Shown in pieces: positions 30,813 through 39,016 of a stretch of 43,445 nucleotides of DNA. Below the pieces are notes generated by a model that was not told the DNA's origin, did no database searches, and saw nothing but the letters and a program-made list of their open reading frames with translations. The translations under genes were made by a program, and so were the position numbers. Position 1 is the first letter of the stretch, and every line of letters begins with the position of its first letter. This DNA is from an uncultured Fretibacterium sp. (GTDB taxonomy: Bacteria; Synergistota; Synergistia; Synergistales; Aminobacteriaceae), in assembly GCF_938030725.1 (NCBI RefSeq), contig NZ_CALHIQ010000084.1, positions 1 through 43,445 of the forward strand. The letters run 5' to 3'.

Positions 30813-31181
30813 CCCGAATCGTCCTCCTCTCCCCGTCCTCAACACCATTATAGCAAAGGTGTGGAGGAGAAAGCGGGGGTTAGACTACAGGGCAAGCGCG
30901 CAGCGTGCCGCGTGGCTGGCCCGGCAAAAACTACCCGAAAAACTACCCGGCGTGGGGGTGGCGCACAAGGGCCGGATAGCGTAAGCTGGTAGCGTGTGGG
31001 GATGTTCGGGCCGAGCGCTGAAATTTGCTCCGGAAAGCGAGGAGGGATGCCTGTGGCCTTTATCAAGTCTGTGGCGCCGTTTGGTGACTGGCGCCTGGTT
31101 GGGGGATGGAAAGCGGCAGCGTGACGATGGCGAAGCTCTCTTCTGGGAGAGTCGACTGAGCTTGAGACAGGAGGAACTGCG
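30813..31181. other. Spacer with a 12-base tandem repeat
   Basis: A 369-base spacer between the Rpn-type gene and the LprI-like gene. AAAAACTACCCG is repeated exactly in tandem at 30926-30949. Short open frames exist (for instance 30994-31185) but have no coding signature, and I see no known RNA gene. Confidence 0.5.
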
Positions 31182-31871
31182 ATGAAAACGAGAAGAATTC
31201 TGGCTGTGTTGTGCGCCGTTCTGCTTTTGTCGGGGGCCGCGTCGGCCCTGACCGGCGCGGAGTATCAGGAGATGCTGAAGGACCCCGGTTTCGCTGCGGC
31301 CGACAAGGCGCTGAACCAGGCCTGGAGCGAGGCGAAGAAGATCATGCCGAAGGCCGCGTTCGAGGCGCTGAAGAAGGAGCAGGATGCGTGGGTCGCCAAA
31401 GGCCGGGACAAAGAGGCGAAGGAGCTCATAGCGGACGGGATGCCGGCCCCGAAGGCCTATGCCCTGGTCACGGAACTACGGAAGGGGACGATCCAGACAA
31501 CCGCGGAAGAGGCTTTCCTGATGGGCAACCCCTCCGGGGTGCAGGGATTTTACGTCCGCAAGGGGAAGGGCGGCGAGGACGGATGGCTCAAGGTCTACAA
31601 TCGCTCCCTTCCCGATCTTGAGGCGAAGATCGAAGCCGTTAGAGTGATCTCTCCGGAAAACGCGAACGTGGGCGAGCTGTCCGGCAGGGGGCGCTTGGAG
31701 GATGGAGTTGCGGAGTTCGTCGATCCCCAGGCCGAGGAGGCCCGGATGACCGTGACCTTCAAGGGTGACACGGCGACGGTGACCACCTCGGCCGAGTTCA
31801 AGAGGAGTGGCTGGTGTGGTATGGGGGTTGTTTTGGACGGAACCTACGTGCGCCAGAAGGCGAAAAAGTAG
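31182..31871 (+). CDS. Exported protein with LprI/DUF1311-like N-terminal domain
   Basis: A 229-residue protein with a clear signal peptide (MKTRRILAVLCAVLLLSGAASA, then LTGAEYQ). Residues about 25-85 resemble the LprI/DUF1311 domain, a lysozyme-inhibitor-like helical fold: ADKALNQAWSEAKKIMP, FEALKKEQDAWVAKGRDKEA. The remaining part contains a putative beta-rich domain (RVISPENANVGELSGRG, MTVTFKGDTATVTTS) that occurs with LprI domains in some Gram-negative proteins. Function unknown; a periplasmic location is inferred. Start ATG 31182 follows GACAGGAGG. The gene stands alone, with a 120-base gap before mce. Confidence 0.7.
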   Translation: MKTRRILAVLCAVLLLSGAASALTGAEYQEMLKDPGFAAADKALNQAWSEAKKIMPKAAFEALKKEQDAWVAKGRDKEAKELIADGMPAPKAYALVTELRKGTIQTTAEEAFLMGNPSGVQGFYVRKGKGGEDGWLKVYNRSLPDLEAKIEAVRVISPENANVGELSGRGRLEDGVAEFVDPQAEEARMTVTFKGDTATVTTSAEFKRSGWCGMGVVLDGTYVRQKAKK

Positions 31872-31991
31872 CCTGAGCACGAGGAGAGGGCGCGTGGAGT
31901 TGGGCGCAGCTTCTTCTCTTGCGCCGGATGAGGGGTTGGCCTTAAAATAACGCATAGAGATTTGTCTTTTATTTTTAAGGGGGGACTCGTA

Positions 31992-32399
31992 ATGAAACCG
32001 ACGATCATCGATCACATTGGCGTCGCCGTGAAGAGCATCGACGCGGCGCTTGAGTTCTGGGAGGGGACGCTTGGGGTTTCGTGCCATGGCGTCGAGGAGG
32101 TGGCGGAGCAGAAGGTGAAGACGGCCTTCCTGCCCTTGAAGGACTCCGAGGTGGAGCTTCTGGAGCCGACGGCGGAGGACAGCCCCGTGGCGAAGTTCAT
32201 CGCCAAGAAGGGTGAGGGGATGCACCACATGGCGCTGCGCGTGGACGACCTGGAGGCTGCGCTGGCTGAGCTGAAGGCGAAGGGCGTGCGCCTGATCGAC
32301 GAGAAGCCCCGCAGGGGAGCGGGCGGCGCGCTGATCGCTTTCATCCATCCGGCGGCGACGGGCGGCGTCCTGCTGGAGCTCTGCCAGCGTCAGGCGTAG
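31992..32399 (+). CDS. mce: Methylmalonyl-CoA epimerase
   Basis: A 135-residue vicinal-oxygen-chelate protein of the length expected for methylmalonyl-CoA epimerase. IDHIGVAV (metal-binding His8), LEFWEGTLG, the HHMALRVDD block near residue 78 and the C-terminal Glu in LLELCQ are the usual metal ligands and signatures. It interconverts (S)- and (R)-methylmalonyl-CoA, linking propionyl-CoA and succinyl-CoA in propionate metabolism or succinate decarboxylation. The mutase and decarboxylase subunits are not in the window. ATG 31992 follows AAGGGGGG. The acyltransferase gene begins 11 bases after the stop, so the two are probably co-transcribed. Confidence 0.93.
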   Translation: MKPTIIDHIGVAVKSIDAALEFWEGTLGVSCHGVEEVAEQKVKTAFLPLKDSEVELLEPTAEDSPVAKFIAKKGEGMHHMALRVDDLEAALAELKAKGVRLIDEKPRRGAGGALIAFIHPAATGGVLLELCQRQA

Positions 32400-32410
32400 G
32401 GGGCGGCCTG

Positions 32411-33289
32411 TTGGAAGAGCGCGCGGTGGGGCTTCTCATCGCCTTTATCAAGGCCCTTCCCCACCGCGTGGCCGTGGCCTTCGGCGGCCTGCTGGGGCAC
32501 CTCTTGTGGCTCCTGAGCTGGAAGAAGGTCGACCGTTGCGAGCGGCGCTGCGTCCAGGCCCTGGGAGTGGGCGTGACGCTTGCGCGGGGGATCGTCCGTC
32601 GTTCTTTTGTCAACCTCGGCCGGTCTGCGGCGGAGTTCGTGCGGCTGGACCGCATCAAGCCCAGGCTCCAGGAGCTCGTGGCGATCGAGGGCACCGAGAA
32701 CCTGGACCGCGCCCTGGCGCGGGGCCATGGAGCCCTTCTCATGGTCGCCCACATGGGGAACTGGGAGATGGCGGGGGCTCGCGTGGTCCAGGCCGGGTAC
32801 CCGCTGGTCCCCATCTACACGCCCCAGCGCAACCGCGGCGGCTTGAACGACCTGATCCAGCGCCGGCGGACCCGCGCCGCCGGCATGACGATGATCCCCA
32901 GCGAGGGCGGAGGCCTGCGGGGGGTCTTCCGCGCCCTTGGCCAGAACGGCATCGTCTGTATTCTTCAGGACCTCGACGCCCGCGCCGATGGGGTGGTGGT
33001 GCCGTTTTTAGGAATGCCAGCCAGTGCCCACGAGGGGATCGTGAAGCTCTTTCGCCGGTTCGGCGCCCCCGTCGTCCCCGTCCTCTGCGTGCGCGCCCCG
33101 GACGGGATTCACCACCGCGTCGTCTTTCAAGAGGTCCTGAGCGACGAAGTGGATGAAGATGGAAATTCGTTCGGATTCAATATGGAAAAGTCCCTGCGGA
33201 TGTGTCATAATGTTTTAGAGGAGTGGGTCCTCACCTACCCCGATCAGTGGCTGTGGCTTTTGGACCGATGGGAATCCACGATGCGCTGA
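32411..33289 (+). CDS. Lysophospholipid/lipid A acyltransferase (LpxL-HtrB type)
   Basis: A 292-residue protein of the LpxL/LpxM/WaaM late acyltransferase family (PF03279 type). The HX4E catalytic motif is His114-Glu119 in VAHMGNWEM. An N-terminal hydrophobic segment (FGGLLGHLLWLLSW) precedes it, and the end VLTYPDQWLWLLDRWE is typical of the family. Members transfer an acyl chain to lipid A precursors, or in other bacteria to phospholipids, at the inner-membrane face. Its presence supports an LPS-bearing diderm. The start is probably TTG 32411, twelve bases after mce; GTG 32426 is an alternative. The 3' end overlaps the YqgF-like gene by 22 bases, suggesting coupling. Confidence 0.88.
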   Translation: MEERAVGLLIAFIKALPHRVAVAFGGLLGHLLWLLSWKKVDRCERRCVQALGVGVTLARGIVRRSFVNLGRSAAEFVRLDRIKPRLQELVAIEGTENLDRALARGHGALLMVAHMGNWEMAGARVVQAGYPLVPIYTPQRNRGGLNDLIQRRRTRAAGMTMIPSEGGGLRGVFRALGQNGIVCILQDLDARADGVVVPFLGMPASAHEGIVKLFRRFGAPVVPVLCVRAPDGIHHRVVFQEVLSDEVDEDGNSFGFNMEKSLRMCHNVLEEWVLTYPDQWLWLLDRWESTMR

Positions 33290-33759
33290 TCTTGGGGCTG
33301 GACCCGGGACGCGACAAGATCGGCTTTGCGGCGATGGCCCCGACGAAGGAGCTCCTGTTCTCGGGGGTCTTCCCGGCGAAAGAGTCGGGGGCGTTTCTGA
33401 GGAGGGTTGCACGCGGAAGCTGTTCGGCGGACGCCTTTTCACCTTGGCTGCAGGAGCGCCTGGAGGAGGGGACGCGCCGAGCTCTGTCGGCTGTCGTCCT
33501 TGGGGATGGTACTTACAGCGATGTCCTGATGAGGGCGCTTAAAGAGACTTCCCTGCCCTGCAGGATCGTCTGCGTGGACGAGCGGGGAACCACCCTGGAG
33601 GCGAGGAAGCTCTACTGGAAGCTGCACCGTCCACGTCCCTGGCAGCTTTTTCTGCCGCGTTCGATGAGGGTGCCTCCGCGGCCGCTGGACGACCTGGCGG
33701 CGTGGGCGATTGCCCTGCGCGGAGTGGATGCAACAGCGGCAATTCCGTCCCCAGCGTAA
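33268..33759 (+). CDS. YqgF-like RNase H-fold nuclease
   Basis: A 163-residue protein of the YqgF/RuvC-like superfamily. The catalytic acidic residues are in LILGLDPGRDKIG (Asp12), VCVDERGTTLEA (Glu after Asp) and RPLDDLAAW, matching the DxG, E and D pattern of YqgF pre-16S rRNA nucleases and RuvC resolvases. The family also includes Holliday-junction-type nucleases, so rRNA processing versus DNA repair is undecided. A divergent YqgF-like form rather than standard RuvX is inferred because the sequence between motifs is unusual. ATG 33268 lies inside the end of the acyltransferase gene; the open frame extends back to 33223 without support. Confidence 0.7.
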   Translation: MGIHDALILGLDPGRDKIGFAAMAPTKELLFSGVFPAKESGAFLRRVARGSCSADAFSPWLQERLEEGTRRALSAVVLGDGTYSDVLMRALKETSLPCRIVCVDERGTTLEARKLYWKLHRPRPWQLFLPRSMRVPPRPLDDLAAWAIALRGVDATAAIPSPA

Positions 33760-33834
33760 ACTGGGGACTTTAAAGAACACGCGGGACAGCCCTTTGCGCG
33801 CAGGGGGCAGTTTTGAAGGGAGTCATTCAACGCT

Positions 33835-34329
33835 ATGGCCAATATGGATAAACTTGCTGCTCTCGTCAACAGCTTCGGTTCGTCCGTCATGTCTGTGGGA
33901 CGAGAGGTGGGGCTTTCGGTCACCTTGAACAAGGCCCAGGTTTCTCAGGGGATAAAGGTCGCCAACATCTGCGCGGCCGCCCTGATCGGGATCGTGGGGG
34001 AGGATGCCCGCGGAACCGCCGTCATCATGCTTGACAAGGACGGCTTCAACTCCGTCATCTCGGCGATGTCGGGCGGGATGATCACGCCGAGCCTTGAGGA
34101 CCCCATGTCCATGAGCGTCGTGGGTGAGCTGTCCAACATGGTCAGCGGGCGCGCCCTGATCCAGGCGTCCCTTGCGGGAGTGGACGTGACGCCGCCCCAG
34201 CTGATCGTGGGGGACAAGATTCAGAACGTCCCCAACGAGGGGCCGGGCATGAAGAGCTTCACGCTTCCCTTTGCCATGCAACCGAGCGGTGTGCTCTATT
34301 TGGTGCTGTCCTTTGAACAGGGAAAATGA
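33835..34329 (+). CDS. cheX: Chemotaxis phosphatase CheX
   Basis: A 164-residue protein of the CheC/CheX family that dephosphorylates CheY-P to end a chemotactic signal. The active-site motif ExxN is Glu98-Asn101 in VGELSNMVSGR. The single motif and length fit CheX rather than CheC, which usually has two. ATIMLDKDGFNSVISAM-like secondary structure (here AVIMLDKDGFNSVISAM) lies before the motif. Acts in the cytoplasm with CheY. ATG 33835 has GAAGGGAG upstream. No other chemotaxis or motor gene is adjacent; the YvyF-like protein elsewhere in the window is the only other motility hint. Confidence 0.9.
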   Translation: MANMDKLAALVNSFGSSVMSVGREVGLSVTLNKAQVSQGIKVANICAAALIGIVGEDARGTAVIMLDKDGFNSVISAMSGGMITPSLEDPMSMSVVGELSNMVSGRALIQASLAGVDVTPPQLIVGDKIQNVPNEGPGMKSFTLPFAMQPSGVLYLVLSFEQGK

Positions 34330-34486
34330 CGTTGAGGACCCTGCCTCCGACGAGTCGGCGACAGGGCGGTCCGCAATAGCGGGGAGGGGGGCCGAAATGG
34401 CACCCCCTTGCCCGTAGTTCTTGTGGATTGGGGTGGCGGCTCATCGGGTGAGTTCGCCGCCTTTTTCGTTGCGGGAGGTGAAGGTG

Positions 34487-36580
34487 GTGCGAATAGTCAG
34501 GAAAATCTTGTGGGCGCTGCTCCTTGGCCTCGTGTCCTTTCAGTCCGCGGAGGCGGGGGTTGTGCTGGTCCTCTCTGGGGGTGGGACCCGGGGCTTTGCC
34601 CACATCGGCGTCATCGAGGTGCTGGAGCAGAACAACATTCCCATCGTCGGCATCGTGGGGACTAGCATTGGCTCTCTGATGGGTGCGCTAAAGGCCAGCG
34701 GATACGACGCGGAGGCGATGAGGCGCATCGTCGCGGAGCTAGACCTGCCCTCTCTGCTCTCGGAGAACACGGGGCCCATGTTCGTCTTTACGGGTGACGA
34801 CAGGAGGGCCAAGGGCAGCACGATCACCGCGCTCTCCTATCAGAAGCAGGGGGACCAGCGGGGCCCCCGGGGCATCCTGACGGGAGACAAGCTGTACCGC
34901 TACTTTGCGCAGTTGATGCGCCACGTCTCGGCGAAGGACTTTTACCATCTCCCCATCCCCTACGCGGCCGTGGCGTCGGACATCCACACCGGAGAGAAGG
35001 TCGTTCTGAGACGGGGAGGGCTGGCTTCGGCCATGCGGGCCTCCATGTCCATTCCGGGGCTCTTCGAGCCGTGGGAGATCGACGGCCGCCTCCTGGTGGA
35101 CGGTGGCGTTGTCTCCAACCTTCCCGTCTACACGGCCAGGGAGATATTCCCCGGCATCCCCATCGTCGCGGTGGACGTTTCGGAATCCCCCTCCAAGGAA
35201 CGCCCGATCAACTCCTTCATCGACGTCATCGATCAGTCGCTGGCCATCCTGATGCGGCGCACGACGAACGAGGAGAGCCGTGCGGCGGACCTGCTGCTCT
35301 CCCCCCACGTGAACAGCTTCAGCTTTTTGGATTCGAGCGAGGCGGACGCTATCATCAAGGAGGGGCGGCGCGTGGCGCTGGATAAGCTCGACGCGATCCA
35401 GAGGCTGTCGGCCCGAGGTCCCGCGCTGTTCACGAGCGCGAACGTGGAGGTCACGAGCGACGTCGTCGGTGACGTGGAGGTCGTGGGGCTGCCGGAGAAG
35501 ATGGCGCGGAACCTGCGAAAGCGCTGTCTTGTCTGGGTGGGGAAGACGATCGACCAAAAGCGCATCGAGGATGCCATCGAGCGGCTGGTGCGGTCCCCCG
35601 GCATCGCCAACGTAGACTACCAGACGGGGCGCACGGAGTCGGGTGACGTGCTGGTGCGCCTCGAGGTGCGGCAGACGCCGGAGATCGAGGTGGGGCTGTC
35701 GGGGTACACCACGAACCTGCACAACAACCGCTGGCTCTACGTCAAGGGGGCTGCCCGTGGACTCCTGTCGGAGTACGACACGATGTCGGGCGTGCTTCGG
35801 ATCGGCGACCAGTGGGGGATCGACCTGTCCTATCAGACGGCGCCGGAGGGCATGAACGCCTGGCGTTTCAACCTGTCCGCCCAGAACTGGGAGGTCCGCA
35901 GCAGCGCGGGCACGCGGGATTGGGACCGCTTCGCCTTCGGAGTGAACCGCGTATATCAGTGGGGCGACGTGAACGTGGGGCTTGGATTGGCCTACGAAGA
36001 CGTGGGGGGGGATTCCATCTCCGACGAGGACGACCGCAACTCGATCGGCCCGACGTTCTTCGCCGCCTACGACACGCTGGACATCCCCGGCGACCCGACA
36101 AAGGGCTACGCCTGGCGCATCAACGCGTGGTGGCCGGACTTTGACGAGGTCCTCTATCGGTTCACCTACTTCAAGCCCTTGGAGGTTACGGGGCACCTGC
36201 GCACGTACTTCCGCCTGGGCTACGCGGAGGGCGACCTGGATCGTTGTAGTCACGGGACCTACCTGGGCGCGGCGGAGGAGCTCTACACCGCGGCGGCCCG
36301 ACCGGTCGAGGCGGAGCGCATGGCCTGGGCGAACCTGGCCTTCCGCCGGGTGTTGAGCCGTAGCGTCCTGGGCATCGTGGCGGTGGAGCTCTTCGGCAGC
36401 TACGGCTACGCGATGGACAAGGACTACGGGAGGATCGACTCCCCATGGGAGGTGGGCGTTGCCGTGAACTTCCCCAACAACATCGTGGACATCAAGCTGG
36501 CGGCCCTGTACGGCTCGGAGGAGTTCAAGGTGGGCTTTTTCATGGGGGTCCCCATCTGGGACCACTACCCGCTGCCGTAA
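34487..36580 (+). CDS. Patatin-like phospholipase with Omp85-type barrel (type Vd, PlpD-like)
   Basis: A roughly 697-residue secreted protein: signal peptide (MRIVRKILWALLLGLVSFQS, then AEAG), a patatin lipase domain, a POTRA-like segment and a C-terminal 16-strand-type beta barrel. The oxyanion hole is GGGTRG at 31, the nucleophile is Ser60 in GTSIG, and the dyad Asp is Asp205 in DGGVVSNLPV, so catalysis should be intact. The barrel half shows alternating strand patterns with aromatic ends from about residue 400. This matches type Vd autotransporters such as PlpD, which export a lipase to the cell surface. Likely start GTG 34487, eight bases after GGGAGG; GTG 34484 is equally possible. The last residue is Pro rather than the usual aromatic residue. 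Confidence 0.9.
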   Translation: MRIVRKILWALLLGLVSFQSAEAGVVLVLSGGGTRGFAHIGVIEVLEQNNIPIVGIVGTSIGSLMGALKASGYDAEAMRRIVAELDLPSLLSENTGPMFVFTGDDRRAKGSTITALSYQKQGDQRGPRGILTGDKLYRYFAQLMRHVSAKDFYHLPIPYAAVASDIHTGEKVVLRRGGLASAMRASMSIPGLFEPWEIDGRLLVDGGVVSNLPVYTAREIFPGIPIVAVDVSESPSKERPINSFIDVIDQSLAILMRRTTNEESRAADLLLSPHVNSFSFLDSSEADAIIKEGRRVALDKLDAIQRLSARGPALFTSANVEVTSDVVGDVEVVGLPEKMARNLRKRCLVWVGKTIDQKRIEDAIERLVRSPGIANVDYQTGRTESGDVLVRLEVRQTPEIEVGLSGYTTNLHNNRWLYVKGAARGLLSEYDTMSGVLRIGDQWGIDLSYQTAPEGMNAWRFNLSAQNWEVRSSAGTRDWDRFAFGVNRVYQWGDVNVGLGLAYEDVGGDSISDEDDRNSIGPTFFAAYDTLDIPGDPTKGYAWRINAWWPDFDEVLYRFTYFKPLEVTGHLRTYFRLGYAEGDLDRCSHGTYLGAAEELYTAAARPVEAERMAWANLAFRRVLSRSVLGIVAVELFGSYGYAMDKDYGRIDSPWEVGVAVNFPNNIVDIKLAALYGSEEFKVGFFMGVPIWDHYPLP

Positions 36581-36627
36581 GCCGCAGCGACTTCGTTCGA
36601 TTCCAAGGAAACTAAATCGTAGATCAC

Positions 36628-36646
36628 AGGGCCCCGCCGGGGCCCT
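36628..36646 (+). promoter_or_regulatory. GC hairpin between the patatin-barrel gene and proS
   Basis: AGGGCCCC (36628-36635) pairs with GGGGCCCT (36639-36646) with a 3-base loop, followed by a second less regular G+C-rich fold to about 36690. There is no T-run. It may mark the end of the upstream transcript or form a leader for proS; no T-box elements were recognised. Confidence 0.4.
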
Positions 36647-36701
36647 CCATCCTGTGTGAGGGCAGGGCCTGGGTGGCCCCCCGCCCTGTGGAGGTTATAT
36701 C

Positions 36702-38141
36702 ATGGCACGCAACATCACAGCACGAAGCGTCGATTACTCTCAGTGGTACCTTGACGTGATCAAGGCGGCCGAGCTGGCGGACTACGCGCCGGTGCGCGGC
36801 TGCATGGTGATTCGCCCGACGGGGTACTCCATCTGGGAGAACGTTCAGCGCTACTTCGACGACGCCTTCAAGCGGACGGGACACGTGAACGCCTACTTCC
36901 CGCTCCTGATCCCCAACTCCTTCCTCCAAAAGGAGGCGGAGCACGTGGAGGGCTTTGCGCCGGAGTGCGCCATGGTCACCCATGCGGGCGGGGAGGAGCT
37001 GGAGGAGCCCTTCGCGGTGCGCCCCACCTCCGAGACGGTCATTGGCCACATGTACAGCCGCTGGATCCAGTCGTGGAGGGACCTGCCGGTGCTTATCAAC
37101 CAGTGGTGCAACGTCATGCGGTGGGAGAAACGGCCGCGCCTCTTCCTCCGCACGTCCGAGTTTCTGTGGCAGGAGGGGCACACGGCCCACGCCACGGAGC
37201 AGGAGGCCCGCGAGGAAACGCTGCGGATGCTGGAGGTGTACCGTAAGGTCATGGAGGAGGAGCTGGCGTTGCCCGTGATCACGGGCGAGAAGACGGCGGG
37301 GGAGCGCTTCCCCGGCGCCGTAGCCACCTACACCTGCGAGGCGATGATGAGCGACGCGAAGGCGCTCCAGGCGGGGACCAGCCACTTCCTGGGCCAGAAC
37401 TTCGCCAGGGCCTTCGAGATTCGCTTCCAGGACAGGGACGGAGAGCTGGCGACCTGTTGGACAACCAGTTGGGGGATTTCTACGCGCCTCATCGGCGCCA
37501 TCATCATGACCCACTCCGACGACGACGGCCTGGTGCTTCCGCCGCGCATCGCTCCCATGAAGGTGGTGCTGCTGCCGATCTCGAAGGACGAGCGCCAGGC
37601 GGAGGACGTTCTGCTGCCCATGGCGCGCGAGCTTTCAGGACAGCTCAACGAGGCGCTGGGGGGGCTCTATACGACTGTGGACACGCAGTTTCACATGCGG
37701 CCCGGCGACCGCTTCTTCACCCACCTGCAGCGGGGGGTGCCTCTGCGCCTCGAGCTGGGGGAGAAGGACGTGCAGGCCGGGACGGTGCGGGTCGTGAGGC
37801 GCGACACCGGGGAGAAGGCGGACCTCAGCCGCGACGCGCTGGTCCCTGCGGTGCAGAAGTTGCTTGAGGACGTCCAGTCGAACCTCTACAGGAGGGCCCT
37901 GTCCTTCCGCGAGGCGCACACGGCCCAGGCCTCCAGCTACGACGAACTCAAGGCGATCCTGGCGGAAAGGGGTGGGTTTGTCGAGGCGTACTTCGGGGGG
38001 ACGCCTGAGGACGAGCGTCGCATCCGGGAGGAAACGGGCGGCGTGACCCCGCGCTGCATCCCCCTGGCGGACGCGAGCACGGGCCGGTGCATCGTCACGG
38101 GGAAGGAAGGGCGCAGGACGATCTTCGCCAGGGCCTATTGA
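36702..38141 (+). CDS. proS: Proline--tRNA ligase, archaeal/eukaryote-type (short) form
   Basis: A 479-residue class II aminoacyl-tRNA synthetase of the short ProRS type found in archaea, eukaryotes and some bacteria. It lacks the editing insertion of the long bacterial form. Motif 2 spans NQWCNVMRWEKRPRLFLRTSEFLWQEG near residues 130-160 and motif 3 is near GISTRLIGAIIMTHSDDDG at about 255. The C-terminal part has the anticodon-binding domain and the zinc-like tail, ending in a terminal Tyr (RAY), typical of this form. It charges tRNA-Pro. ATG 36702 is preceded by GGAGG. It appears to be transcribed alone or with the small ORF that follows 54 bases later. Confidence 0.97.
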   Translation: MARNITARSVDYSQWYLDVIKAAELADYAPVRGCMVIRPTGYSIWENVQRYFDDAFKRTGHVNAYFPLLIPNSFLQKEAEHVEGFAPECAMVTHAGGEELEEPFAVRPTSETVIGHMYSRWIQSWRDLPVLINQWCNVMRWEKRPRLFLRTSEFLWQEGHTAHATEQEAREETLRMLEVYRKVMEEELALPVITGEKTAGERFPGAVATYTCEAMMSDAKALQAGTSHFLGQNFARAFEIRFQDRDGELATCWTTSWGISTRLIGAIIMTHSDDDGLVLPPRIAPMKVVLLPISKDERQAEDVLLPMARELSGQLNEALGGLYTTVDTQFHMRPGDRFFTHLQRGVPLRLELGEKDVQAGTVRVVRRDTGEKADLSRDALVPAVQKLLEDVQSNLYRRALSFREAHTAQASSYDELKAILAERGGFVEAYFGGTPEDERRIREETGGVTPRCIPLADASTGRCIVTGKEGRRTIFARAY

Positions 38142-38195
38142 GCCCCTTGAACTCGTCTGCCCGTCCATGATGAGTGCTGAGGGGGACGAAAAGGG

Positions 38196-38486
38196 ATGGA
38201 TAGGAAGGAGAAAATAATCGTCTTGCCCTGCGATTGCAGGTGCTGTATGTTCGTCGTCGAAAAAATCGTGTGGGAGGATGGCGACGTCGCCTACAACATC
38301 TCGATCAAGGACTCCAGGTACGACCACAATTACAACACCCTGTGGGGTCGTATCAAGAGGGCAGTCAAGACGTTGTTCGGGAAACCGATCTTTTACAACG
38401 ATCTTTATCTTGACGGAGAGGAAACGTTTCAAAAACTCGTCAAAGACATGGAGGAGCTCTCGAAGGCGGAGCTGAAGGGGGACTGA
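38196..38486 (+). CDS. Small phage-like hypothetical protein (96 aa)
   Basis: A 96-residue protein with an N-terminal cysteine cluster (Cys12, Cys14, Cys16, Cys17 in PCDCRCCMFVVEK) and a basic middle segment WGRIKRAVKTLFGKP. I recall similar small proteins in bacterial prophages and integrated elements, with the SRYDHNYN and WGRIKRA segments, but no function is known. The cysteines may bind metal. Start ATG 38196 follows GAGGGGGACGAAAAGGG. Its base composition is visibly less G+C-rich than proS before it and the ArsR gene after it, which fits acquisition by transfer. No integrase or att-like repeat was found beside it. Confidence 0.6.
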   Translation: MDRKEKIIVLPCDCRCCMFVVEKIVWEDGDVAYNISIKDSRYDHNYNTLWGRIKRAVKTLFGKPIFYNDLYLDGEETFQKLVKDMEELSKAELKGD

Positions 38487-38592
38487 GGTCGAAGTGATGC
38501 AACGACGACCCTTTTTGCGGCGGCGATCGGCACGGGGGCTGTGACGGATGTGTTTTGACGGGGATTGTTTTTTTCGGGTGGTGTGAGGCGGG

Positions 38593-38979
38593 ATGACGCA
38601 CTATAATTTGCCGCACGATCACGGACAGGACGTTCAGGTCGTGCTGGAGCGTATGCCGGCGGCGCAGCGCTTCGAGGAGGCGGCCATGAGCTTTCAGCAG
38701 CTAGGGGACCCCACGCGGCTCAAGATCCTGTGGATCCTATGCCACTGCAGGGAGTGCGTTTCCGACATCGCGGCCGCGGTGGGCATGAGCGACGCCGCGG
38801 TATCGCACCACCTTCAACTTTTGAGGCGCAGTGGCCTCATCGTGGGCAGCCGCGTCGGAAAGGAGATCCACTACACCCTTTCCGACGAGCGCAGGGCCGG
38901 GCTGCTGCACCGTGTGATGGATGCCCTGTTCGAGATCACCTGCCCCAGGGAGGACGTCCCCGGCCCTCGAAGCGTTTAG
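38593..38979 (+). CDS. ArsR/SmtB-family transcriptional regulator
   Basis: A 128-residue winged-helix repressor of the ArsR/SmtB family. The core reads LGDPTRLKILWIL, CVSDIAAAVGMSDAAVSHHL and VGSRVGKEIHYTLSDE. Cysteines at 50, 52 and 55 (CHCREC, followed by VSDI) sit at the alpha-3 metal-binding position of this family, and an N-terminal HDHG may add ligands, so a thiophilic metal ion (Cd, Zn, Pb, As or Cu) is the likely inducer. Typically it represses a nearby metal efflux gene, but the next plus-strand metal gene is csoR, 1.9 kb away, and the neighbour is a minus-strand membrane protein. ATG 38593 has GAGGCGGG upstream. A UUCG-capped terminator follows. Confidence 0.88.
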   Translation: MTHYNLPHDHGQDVQVVLERMPAAQRFEEAAMSFQQLGDPTRLKILWILCHCRECVSDIAAAVGMSDAAVSHHLQLLRRSGLIVGSRVGKEIHYTLSDERRAGLLHRVMDALFEITCPREDVPGPRSV

Positions 38980-39003
38980 CCCCTTCGGGGGCTTTTTCTT
39001 TTT
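38978..39003 (+). terminator. Rho-independent terminator after the arsR-type gene
   Basis: AGCCCC (38978-38983) pairs with GGGGCT (38988-38993) with a TTCG tetraloop (38984-38987), followed by a T-run interrupted by one C (38993-39003). The stem begins inside the stop codon of the ArsR-type gene. Confidence 0.9.
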
Positions 39004-39016
39004 GGAGCAGGCCTTC

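Noticed and set aside
30994..31185. A 63-residue ORF overlapping the LprI-like start by ATGA
   Set aside because: Overlap looks like coupling, but the sequence has no known pattern and no ribosome site, so coincidence is more likely.
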